From positions 28,445-92,444 of the forward strand of contig JACFMR010000018.1 of assembly GCA_019455245.1 (NCBI GenBank): a stretch of 64,000 nucleotides of DNA, in the 5' to 3' direction. Below are positions 8,232-16,310 of the stretch, one piece after another. Each line of letters starts with the position of its first letter. Positions within the stretch are counted from its first letter, which is position 1. The position numbers and the translations under genes are program-made. The notes beneath the pieces were generated by a model that was not told where the DNA came from, made no database searches, and was given only the letters and a program-made list of their open reading frames with translations. This DNA is from Opitutaceae bacterium. GTDB taxonomy: Bacteria; Verrucomicrobiota; Verrucomicrobiia; Opitutales; Opitutaceae.

Positions 8232-11200
8232 TCAGTGGGCCTCGGGGGCCGGGTGATTGAGCCAGGCCTCCTTGGCGAGGGCGACGTGAAAGGGCAAAAC
8301 CTTGCGGTGATCGTAGGAGCGCAACGCTTTGGAGTAGGCGGTGGGCGTGAGGGATTTGCCGCTGCGTTCTTTGGCGATGCAGGTCCACATCATCCGCGAG
8401 AGCCCGAGGTGATCGCCGGGTTTCACCACATACCCGTGCTGGCGCTGGCCGATCATTTCGGCGATGCCGTGCACATCGGTGGTCACGATCGGGGTGCGGA
8501 AAGCCATCGCTTCCATCACCACGCGGGGGAATGATTCCTCGTAGCTCGTGCAGACGAACTGATCGGCCGCGACGAATATATCGAAGACGTCGCGGGTTTC
8601 GGGGATGAGGGTGACATTGGGCAGCGCGAGGCGGGCGAGGTCGCGTTTGAGCAGGTCGAGGTAGATGCCGGGCCGGGCGCCGACCATCACAAACCGGAAA
8701 TTGCCCCGGTGGTTCTGCCGGTTGAAATGCTCGATGGCGCGCAGGAACACGTGCTGGCCCTTGCGCTCGCAGACGGTGCCGATGTTGGCGATGATCGTCT
8801 CGTCATCGGCGAAGCCATGCTTGCGCCGCATGGCGGCCCGGTCGTGGCGGGCTCGGAAGGCCTCGATGTCGTCGAGGTTGATCCAACTGGGCACGATGCG
8901 GAAATTGCCGTTGACGTTGTGATCCTCGTAATAGGCGCGGGTGGCCTGGCAAAGAAACAGCGCGAAGGTCGTGTGATGAAAGGCCTCGGCGGCGAGGTGA
9001 TGCAGGCCGAGGTCCAGCCGGCGCTCGAAAAAGCGGAACAGCGATGAGCTTTCGTGGATGTAGAACAGCGAGGGCTTGTCGGCGAGGCGGGCGAGATGCA
9101 CACCCCAGAAACTGACCAGCGTGTTGCAGACCACGAGGTCGAGCTTGTCCCAGTCGATGCGCGTGCGGATGTCACCGAGGTGGGCGAAGAACGCTTCCTC
9201 GTCGGCGGCCGCGTAGAGCGGTTCGCTGTCCACGATCGTGACACTGGCGCCGAGCTGCGCGAAGGCGTCGCGCAACGGACCGTCCTGTGAGGCCAGGACT
9301 TCGATGGCACACCCGGCTTCGCGCACCATCCACGTGGCATATTCGAGCAGGAACAGCGGGGCGCCCTCAAGGTTGAGGTTGTGGGTCAGCAGCAGCAGCC
9401 GCAGAGAACCGACCCGGCCGGTGCGCGCGGGCGAATTCGGCGCACAGACCAGCCGGTTGTCTGCGAGCTGCAGATGCGGGCTGACGTATGGATCCCGATA
9501 CGCTGGGTAGCGGCGGGCAAAGGCGATGTGTTCGGCATCATCAAAGGTGACGCCGCGCGTGGCGCTGCCCCAGTGCATCAGCTTGGCCTGCGGTGCATAG
9601 ATCACGCGCCGGCCGGCCCCGCGGACGCGCAGGCAGTAATCGACATCATTGTAGGCCACGCCGAAATCCCGTTCGTCGAAGCCACCGAGCTCCGCATAGA
9701 GGTCGGTCCGGGTCATCAGACAGGCCCCGGTCACGGCGGAGACCTCGCGCGCGGCGTCGTGCCAGGCGACGGGCACCTCGTTGGACCGGACCTTGGCGAA
9801 CGGCGTGTCGGCCAAACCGCCATGCGGGCCGATGATGATGCCGGTGTGATTGAGCGATCTGTCGGGATAGACCAGCTTGGCCCCGACCACGCCGACATCG
9901 GGCTGCAGGAACCAGGTCGCCATGGCTTCGAGCCAACCGCGCTCCAACGCGTTCACGTCGTTGTTGAGATGCAGCACCAGCGGTGTGTCGAGGTGCGGCC
10001 GCGCAAGGTTGACGAGATGGGAATAGTTGAACGGCGCGGCGCGATCTTCCGGCCGCACCACGACACAGCGCAGGTCGTCCCGTTTTTGAATGTGCTCCAG
10101 GTAGCGCACGGCATCCGCATCGCGGGAATGATCGTCCGCGATCACCAGTTGCACGTGGCGCCAGTCCACCGTTTCGTCGAGCAACTCGATGCACTCCTGC
10201 AACAGATGCAGGCGGTCACGTGTGGGAATGACGATGGTGACAGGGAAGCGGGCGAGAATGCCGGGCTCGGCGCGGAATTGATGATAACGGACCTGACGGT
10301 GGTGACCTTCCTCCGGCAGGAACGGCGCCCCCTGCAAGCCGCGCCGGACCGCGGCTTCGGCGAGGAGTTTGCGGGCTGACTCAACCTCGGGATCCGCCGC
10401 CGGCACCGGCCGGGCCGCCGAAGCCCGCCCGTGGTGACAAACCAGCCGCACATGCGCGATCTCCCGGGGATCAAGCGTCTCGGCGGTGCGCACGATCACG
10501 TCGAACCACGGCAGCAGCGGGTGTCCGACGTTGAACAGTGCGGGCCCGGGAATGCGATCCCTCCGCAGCACGCAGAGATTTCCCGGGAATAGTCCGGAGT
10601 CAACCAACGCCGGGCTCCAATCGGGTTTGAAGTCGGGCCGGCTGCGGTTGCCGGTATCGTCCATCAGGTCTTCATCGGTATAGACGAGCGCCGGTTGCGG
10701 ATCGGTGACCAGCCGGTCGGCCACTTCAGCCAAGGCATCCGGACTGAGCCGGGAGTGCCCCGGCAGGACGGTCAGGAAATCGCCCGAAGTGTCCGCTGCG
10801 GCTCGGTTAAGCGCCGCACAGAAATCATTGAGGTCTGTGGATTCAACCCGGCTGAAACGTGGGTCGCCATCGGGCGAGGCGGCTCCGACAAAACAGGCCC
10901 GCCAGCGGGGATAAATCTGTGCCCGCAGCGAATGGGCCAGCTCGCGCAATTGGCCCGTGGAGCAATCGCGGGCATCAATCAGCAGGGCGAATTCCGGTCC
11001 GGTTCGTTCCAACTTTTGGGCGATCCCGGCAAGCTGGGAGCGGAGCCGCGGGGTGAGGTCATGCCGCTGTTGCCAGACCGCATAGGGATCCGGCGTGGTG
11101 CGCAGCAAATGGGCGAGCGAGCGCGGCGCGAAACGTCGGTACAGCCGGTGCGCGGTGCGACACTGCCGCCAATATTCGGTCAACGATCCCAGCCGAATCT

Positions 11201-12125
11201 TTTCTTCCCGGCAGGCACGGACAAAGGTGAGGGCGACCTGAACAAAGGTTTCGCGGCGGTATTCCGGCAGCGGTTTCTCCTCCTGGGTGCAGCCGCGCTG
11301 ATAAAAGCGCCGGGCGAATACGAGGTGGCGCGTGCCGTCCTCCAGATCGGCGAAGATTTTCAGGCAGGCCGGATCGTCGGCCCGCTCGTCGATGTCCACC
11401 ATGCCGAAATATTGTGAGCGGGCCGCATAAGGATGGCCGGGGAACATCGCGCCGGCGTCGGCGCGTTCGCGGTCACCGTAATCCATTTCCACCTCGACGA
11501 GCGGATGGGTGCTGGCGATGAGACGGCGGATGCGCTGTTCGGTGTGAATGATCCAACCCTCGACGGTGACCTTGCCGAACTGCGAACCGCCGGTGAGCAG
11601 CGGCCGTTCAAGGGCACCGAAAAACGGCGGGTTCGGCAGCGTGTCGAGCGGCACGACGGCAGACTCGCGGGCGAGCCGCCGGGCCGTCGGCATCAGGTCG
11701 GCCGTCGGTTCGGCGCGATGCGCCTGCAGGAGCTTGCGCAACTGGTCCGGCACGATGCCGGGGATAAGTTTTCCGCCCTGGCGCGGACCGCGGCGGACCT
11801 TGATTTTACGGCGCCAGATTTCAACCCAATGTCCGCCGGAATCGAGGAGCTCGATGCGCAGATCGGTGGCGCCGCCGGGTGGTTTCACCTGCAGCACAAA
11901 CCCGGCGTGGGGCAGGCCGGTCCGGCCGCGATACTGTTCTTCCTTCTCCGGCCGGGGCAGGCCGAGCAGACCGAGAAACACGCGGCCGCCGGTCACGGCG
12001 CGGATGTCGCTGAACCACGCATCGGTCTTGGCGATGAACCAGCCGGTGATCCACGTGGGGTCGCCGTTGAAGCGCCACTCGGTCGGCAATTCGATGTCGA
12101 AAATGTAGGAGTCGTTCTCGTTCAC
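8232..12125 (-). CDS. Three-domain glycosyltransferase: degenerate GT2 - GT2 - GT4, with two N-terminal GW modules
   Basis: About 1,297 residues. Two N-terminal beta modules (about 1-110 and 165-290) carry 'ITGWFI ... LGLPRPE' and 'VEGWIIHTEQRIRRLIAS'. A first GT2-like domain (about 375-590) keeps 'YTDEDLMDD' but has 'FVGAA' and 'LPGHS' where the paralogue at 27417 has 'IADDN' and 'LDHDD'. The second GT2 domain (from about 625) is intact: 'VTIVIPTRDR', 'LNNDV' near 719 and 'FGVAYNDVDYCLR'. The GT4 domain (from about 907) has 'THNLNLEGAP', 'GTVCERKGQH' near 1115 and 'YEESFPRVVMEAM' near 1194. It probably adds two sugars in sequence in the cytoplasm. The frame is open to a TTG at 12212, but GTG 12125 aligns the N-terminus with the paralogues and clears the upstream gene. 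It is last in a four-gene minus-strand operon. Confidence 0.88.
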   Translation of the reverse strand: MNENDSYIFDIELPTEWRFNGDPTWITGWFIAKTDAWFSDIRAVTGGRVFLGLLGLPRPEKEEQYRGRTGLPHAGFVLQVKPPGGATDLRIELLDSGGHWVEIWRRKIKVRRGPRQGGKLIPGIVPDQLRKLLQAHRAEPTADLMPTARRLARESAVVPLDTLPNPPFFGALERPLLTGGSQFGKVTVEGWIIHTEQRIRRLIASTHPLVEVEMDYGDRERADAGAMFPGHPYAARSQYFGMVDIDERADDPACLKIFADLEDGTRHLVFARRFYQRGCTQEEKPLPEYRRETFVQVALTFVRACREEKIRLGSLTEYWRQCRTAHRLYRRFAPRSLAHLLRTTPDPYAVWQQRHDLTPRLRSQLAGIAQKLERTGPEFALLIDARDCSTGQLRELAHSLRAQIYPRWRACFVGAASPDGDPRFSRVESTDLNDFCAALNRAAADTSGDFLTVLPGHSRLSPDALAEVADRLVTDPQPALVYTDEDLMDDTGNRSRPDFKPDWSPALVDSGLFPGNLCVLRRDRIPGPALFNVGHPLLPWFDVIVRTAETLDPREIAHVRLVCHHGRASAARPVPAADPEVESARKLLAEAAVRRGLQGAPFLPEEGHHRQVRYHQFRAEPGILARFPVTIVIPTRDRLHLLQECIELLDETVDWRHVQLVIADDHSRDADAVRYLEHIQKRDDLRCVVVRPEDRAAPFNYSHLVNLARPHLDTPLVLHLNNDVNALERGWLEAMATWFLQPDVGVVGAKLVYPDRSLNHTGIIIGPHGGLADTPFAKVRSNEVPVAWHDAAREVSAVTGACLMTRTDLYAELGGFDERDFGVAYNDVDYCLRVRGAGRRVIYAPQAKLMHWGSATRGVTFDDAEHIAFARRYPAYRDPYVSPHLQLADNRLVCAPNSPARTGRVGSLRLLLLTHNLNLEGAPLFLLEYATWMVREAGCAIEVLASQDGPLRDAFAQLGASVTIVDSEPLYAAADEEAFFAHLGDIRTRIDWDKLDLVVCNTLVSFWGVHLARLADKPSLFYIHESSSLFRFFERRLDLGLHHLAAEAFHHTTFALFLCQATRAYYEDHNVNGNFRIVPSWINLDDIEAFRARHDRAAMRRKHGFADDETIIANIGTVCERKGQHVFLRAIEHFNRQNHRGNFRFVMVGARPGIYLDLLKRDLARLALPNVTLIPETRDVFDIFVAADQFVCTSYEESFPRVVMEAMAFRTPIVTTDVHGIAEMIGQRQHGYVVKPGDHLGLSRMMWTCIAKERSGKSLTPTAYSKALRSYDHRKVLPFHVALAKEAWLNHPAPEAH

Positions 12126-12169
12126 GCAGCAAATTGCGACGAAGGCAGAGCTGACGGGGCAGCGCAAGC

Positions 12170-14062
12170 CTAGCCCCGGTGGGCGGCGACCGTGGAGAGG
12201 AGGCTGCGCCAACGGGACATCAAGTCAGCGGGAGAATGATGGGTGCGCACCTGTTCGCGGGCATAGGCGGTCTCGCGCTCGAACAAAGCAGGGTTCCGGT
12301 CGATTGCGGAAAGGATGAAGGCCGCGGCCATCGGATTGGCGTTGTCCAACCATGGCAGGTGACAGGCGGAGAAGATTTCACGCGTGGTGGGCGTTGCCGG
12401 GGCGGCGAATGGAATGCCCATGGCCGCGGCATCGAGCAACGGTCGCAGCGGTCCGCGGCCGCAGAGCGGGCCCAGCACCAAGCCGATGTCGTCCGTCGTC
12501 CAATCCTGACGGTGTTGCACGAGCCCCGGATTGGAGCCGTCGTCCAATGCGTGGAGCCGTTCGTCGAAATCGACCGGGGCCGGACCTTGCACAAACTCCC
12601 ACCGGGTGAACGTCGCGGGGGCGTTGCGGCGCAGCCAATCGGCGGTGCGCAGCGGAGCCATGGCGCGGCGCGGCGTCACGGGTCCGGCAAATTCCGGCAG
12701 ATTTGGTGAATGCCACAACGGGATGATCATCCCGGGCAGGCCGTTCATGCTTTCACGTTGGGCGGCGGAGGCGGCGTGGGAGCCATAGCAGACGCCATCG
12801 GCCGCACGCCAACCGGCGCGGAGCAACGCTTGCACGGCGGGGCTGGCGGTCGGATCCGGCCGCACGGGTTCATCTTCGAGGCAGTCGAACAGCACGGGGA
12901 TGCCTTCTGCGCGGGCGAGGGTGACGGCCCAGCCGCAGACCGGGCTGAACACCGCGACCGCGTCGAGATGCCGCCACCAGATTTGGCGGCGCAGCTGCGC
13001 GAGGGCTTGTTCGGCCCCGCTGGCATCGGTGGCGGCAAGCAGGCGATCGGGTGACACGATGAGCGACTCGGCCTCCGCCTGGGCGAAATCCTGGCGCAAC
13101 GGCCCGTCCTCGGTGCTCACGATTCTCACGGCCCAAGAGTGGTCAGCCTGTAAACTGCGGGTCAGATCAAGCGCGCGCAATGCGCTGTCATCCGGTTGCA
13201 GGCTGCGCAGCACCATGAGCAGACGGTGGGGCCGGCCGGAGGGATACACCGACAATTCGCACTTGGGAATATCGGGCACGGTGACTCCGGGCCGGGTGGA
13301 GTTGGCGGCGGCGGGCAACGGGCTGATCCGCCTGGCGAAACAGAGGTGCACGGAATGGTCGGGCCTCACCGCATATACGCGCAGACAGGCCGGTGTGGTG
13401 AGGTCGGCCGGAAAATCCACCGCCCCGCGCAAACGCGCCCGGCCGGCGCCGGGGTGGGTGACGCGGGCGGCCAGCGCAGGATCATCAAGGCTGTGCGCGA
13501 GGTGGTTGAACACCAGCCCGTCCGTGGTGGCGACGACCCGGTCGAGCGGACCGGTTTCATCGAGCAGCCAACCGAAAACCGGCGCGCGACCGTGAATCAG
13601 GGCGGTCTCCACCGCCGGTTGATCGAGATGCCCGTGAAACGGGTGGTGGGCATCACGCACGGTGCAGACCAGGCCGGGCTGCTCTTCCAACCGCCCCTCG
13701 ACCCGGGGCGGCGGTTCGCCATCGGGCGCCACGATGAGAGGGATTTCCCGCAAGCGGTGCCAGGCGCCGTCGGCATCCATGGCCTCCAAGGTCAGCCCAT
13801 GTTCCCCGTCGTTCACGGGCACGCCCAAAATGAATTCGGCGGGCAACCACGGACGATCCGGTTGAAAATGCGCCGCGAGATCCGTGCGGGGCAGGCCCAA
13901 CACACCGAGACAGGTGCGCCCGGCGTGGCGCACGCGGACGTCGATGAAATCATGGCCGGGTTTGCCCACGATCCACCCGCGCAACCACACGATCGGACCG
14001 GCGATCCGCGCCGGCGCGGCGGGCCATTCCAGATTGTGGAAACAGCAATCGGATTCCTGCAT
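12170..14062 (-). CDS. GT4-like protein with N-terminal GW modules, catalytic motifs eroded
   Basis: 630 residues from ATG 14062, one base after the stop of the gene at 14064, which argues for translational coupling; the open frame continues upstream to 14257 but lies inside that gene. Two GW modules come first ('LRGWIVG ... LGVLGLPRTDLAAHF' and 'VFGWLLDETGPLDRVVA'). The rest, from about residue 275, has the two-lobe outline of GT4 but lacks the 'ERKGQH' segment, and where its neighbours have 'EESFPRV(I/V)(M/L)E' it has 'GPLRPLLDAAAMGIPFAAP' near 539. It may be an inactive partner, a GT with altered chemistry, or a decaying copy. Confidence 0.78.
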   Translation of the reverse strand: MQESDCCFHNLEWPAAPARIAGPIVWLRGWIVGKPGHDFIDVRVRHAGRTCLGVLGLPRTDLAAHFQPDRPWLPAEFILGVPVNDGEHGLTLEAMDADGAWHRLREIPLIVAPDGEPPPRVEGRLEEQPGLVCTVRDAHHPFHGHLDQPAVETALIHGRAPVFGWLLDETGPLDRVVATTDGLVFNHLAHSLDDPALAARVTHPGAGRARLRGAVDFPADLTTPACLRVYAVRPDHSVHLCFARRISPLPAAANSTRPGVTVPDIPKCELSVYPSGRPHRLLMVLRSLQPDDSALRALDLTRSLQADHSWAVRIVSTEDGPLRQDFAQAEAESLIVSPDRLLAATDASGAEQALAQLRRQIWWRHLDAVAVFSPVCGWAVTLARAEGIPVLFDCLEDEPVRPDPTASPAVQALLRAGWRAADGVCYGSHAASAAQRESMNGLPGMIIPLWHSPNLPEFAGPVTPRRAMAPLRTADWLRRNAPATFTRWEFVQGPAPVDFDERLHALDDGSNPGLVQHRQDWTTDDIGLVLGPLCGRGPLRPLLDAAAMGIPFAAPATPTTREIFSACHLPWLDNANPMAAAFILSAIDRNPALFERETAYAREQVRTHHSPADLMSRWRSLLSTVAAHRG

Positions 14063-14063
14063 G

Positions 14064-16310
14064 TCAGACCCGGATTTCGGCCACGCCCCGGGCGAGCTGC
14101 AGGTGCTGCGGCAGCGAATTGGCCTCGTGGTATTTGCGCAGCACGGCGGCGCGGGCTCGCTCCGGCCGGGCGTGGTCGCCGTTGAGGCGGGCGGTGATCG
14201 CCTGCTTGAGCGCATCGGCGAGCCGGTAGCGGTCGCCCGGCGGGATGAGCCAGGCATCCGTCGGCGCGATCATCTCGGAGATGCCATTGACGTCGGTGGT
14301 GACGATATGGCGCCGGAACACGGCGGATTCGAGGATGACGCGTGGAAACGATTCCTCGAAGCTGGTGCAAACGAACACATCGGCCAGCCGGTAAAAATCG
14401 AAAACCTCGCCCGTTTCGGGGAGGAACACGGCCAGTTCCTCCAGTCCGAGGCGCGCCACTTCATCCCGGAGGGTTTCCAAAAACAGCCCGGGGCGGGCGC
14501 CGACCATGAGAAATTGGATCTTGCGGCCGGGCCAAAGCACAGGCAGTTCGCGGCGAAGCAGATCGAGCGCCTGGATGAAGATGTGCTGGCCCTTGCGCTC
14601 GCAGACCGAGCCGATGTTGATGACGAGCAGGGCGTCGGGATCGAGCCCGTGCTTGCGACGCAGATCGGCGGCGGCGTGGGCGGCGGCGAAGGCGTCGATG
14701 CGTCCGGCGTCCACCCAGCTCGGCAGCAGCACGAAATTGCCGCGAGCGCCGAGGTCGTTGAAAATCCGGCGCGAGGAATCGGCCGTGAACACGACACGGG
14801 TGGCGAGCCGGAAGGCGTCTTCGATCAGAGGCAGGACCTCCGGGGCGATGTCCTTCTTGAAGAAACGGCGGACCGGTGAGCTTTCGTGAATATAAAACAG
14901 GCTCGGCAACATGCGCGCATGCGCGGCGCGGATGGCCCAGAAAGCGACCATGGTGTTGGCGATCACGAGATCGGTCCCGTTCCACGGCAGTGCGGCCACG
15001 GCGGCATCGAGCCGGGCGGAGAACTCTTCGGGCGTTGCGGCGGCCAAGGCTGAACCCAAATCAACCAAGGTGACCGGCATGCCTGCGGACGCAAAAGTCG
15101 CGCGCATGGGGCCATCCTGCGGTGAAACCACCTGCACGGTGATGCCGGCCTGCCGGCTCAGGAAACGAGCCAGTTCGAAAATGAACCACGGTGCGCCCTC
15201 GAAGTTGAGGTTGTGCGTCACCACCAACACCCGCAGCGGCTGATCGGGACGACGCGCCGGCAGCCGCGCGGAGGCGAGCCGGGTGGCCTTGACGGGGGCC
15301 GGCGCTTCGGCGGCAAAGTTTTGCCAGGCAGTTTTCAGCGCCGGCCACAGGTCCCGCCAACCCGTGGCGGGCAAACCGTGGCGCATGGCGGAAGCGCGGA
15401 GTGCGCCGGCTCCGCGCAGGAAGGTGCGCAGGGAACGCGAGGGCAGGCTGGTTTCCGCACCGGCGAGGATGCGCGGGGTGAACCGTTGGGCGAAGACGAG
15501 ATGCTGTTCGCCGTTGTCGAGCTCGGCGAAGAGCTTGAGCAGAACCGGCACGGCGCAGTCGGCCGGCAGATCGAGATGACCGACGAAGGCGGAGGACTCG
15601 CGGCCGGCGAGATCGGAAAACTCGCCGTTGATGTCGGTGCGGGGCAGGCCGTAGAGCAGCGAACCCACGTGCAGCGGATCAACGACCCCGGTGATGCGTT
15701 TGATACGCCGTTCGCGATGGGCGAGCCAGCCGGTAATGGAGACGCGGCCGTAGCGGACCCAGCCGATGTCGCGTGGTGCTTCCAAGGCACCGAAGAACGG
15801 CGGGCCGGGCAGCACGTTGCGCGGTTCGGCGATGGCGCCCGAGATCATCTCGTCGGCCAAGGCCGCGAGCGGCACGGCCGGACGCCGCTGTTGCAAACGC
15901 AGCAGGGGATTGATCAACCCGGGCAACAGGTCCGGCAGAGGTTTGACCGGTGGAGCGGTCCCGGCCGCGGAATCGACGGTGATGCCGGTGCGAAAGATTT
16001 CCTGCCAGACGTTGGTCTGATCGCGTACCTCGAGGCGCAGCAGGGTCGCGCCGGCGTGCGGCGCGAGCGGCAGGGTGAAGCCGAGGAACGGCGGACCGGG
16101 ACGTTTGAGATAGACTTCATCCAGCCCCGGCTTGGGCAGGCCCCAGTTGGCGAAAAAGCAGCGGCCATCCACCCAGGCGCGCAGATCGGAGACGATCCGG
16201 TTTTGCGGTGACCAGATCCAGCCCGCCAACCAAGTCACGCCGGCAGGGAACCGCCAACCCTCGGGATGGACCTCGATGTCGATTTTCCAGGCAGGGGTTT
16301 CGGTGATCAC
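14064..16310 (-). CDS. GT4 glycosyltransferase with two N-terminal GW modules
   Basis: 748 residues from GTG 16310. The start overlaps the stop of the upstream gene as GTGA, a classic coupled junction, and fits the domain alignment better than the longer frame to 16493. Two GW modules ('LAGWIWSPQ ... NWGLPKPGLDEVY' and 'PFFGALEAP ... ITGWLAHRERRIKRI') cover about 1-290. The GT4 domain starts at 'VLVVTHNLNFEGAP' (about 356) and has 'GSVCERKGQH' near 565 and 'FEESFPRVILE' near 647, the E-x7-E type nucleotide-sugar site. It is a retaining cytoplasmic transferase by family; the sugar is unknown. Confidence 0.88.
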   Translation of the reverse strand: MITETPAWKIDIEVHPEGWRFPAGVTWLAGWIWSPQNRIVSDLRAWVDGRCFFANWGLPKPGLDEVYLKRPGPPFLGFTLPLAPHAGATLLRLEVRDQTNVWQEIFRTGITVDSAAGTAPPVKPLPDLLPGLINPLLRLQQRRPAVPLAALADEMISGAIAEPRNVLPGPPFFGALEAPRDIGWVRYGRVSITGWLAHRERRIKRITGVVDPLHVGSLLYGLPRTDINGEFSDLAGRESSAFVGHLDLPADCAVPVLLKLFAELDNGEQHLVFAQRFTPRILAGAETSLPSRSLRTFLRGAGALRASAMRHGLPATGWRDLWPALKTAWQNFAAEAPAPVKATRLASARLPARRPDQPLRVLVVTHNLNFEGAPWFIFELARFLSRQAGITVQVVSPQDGPMRATFASAGMPVTLVDLGSALAAATPEEFSARLDAAVAALPWNGTDLVIANTMVAFWAIRAAHARMLPSLFYIHESSPVRRFFKKDIAPEVLPLIEDAFRLATRVVFTADSSRRIFNDLGARGNFVLLPSWVDAGRIDAFAAAHAAADLRRKHGLDPDALLVINIGSVCERKGQHIFIQALDLLRRELPVLWPGRKIQFLMVGARPGLFLETLRDEVARLGLEELAVFLPETGEVFDFYRLADVFVCTSFEESFPRVILESAVFRRHIVTTDVNGISEMIAPTDAWLIPPGDRYRLADALKQAITARLNGDHARPERARAAVLRKYHEANSLPQHLQLARGVAEIRV

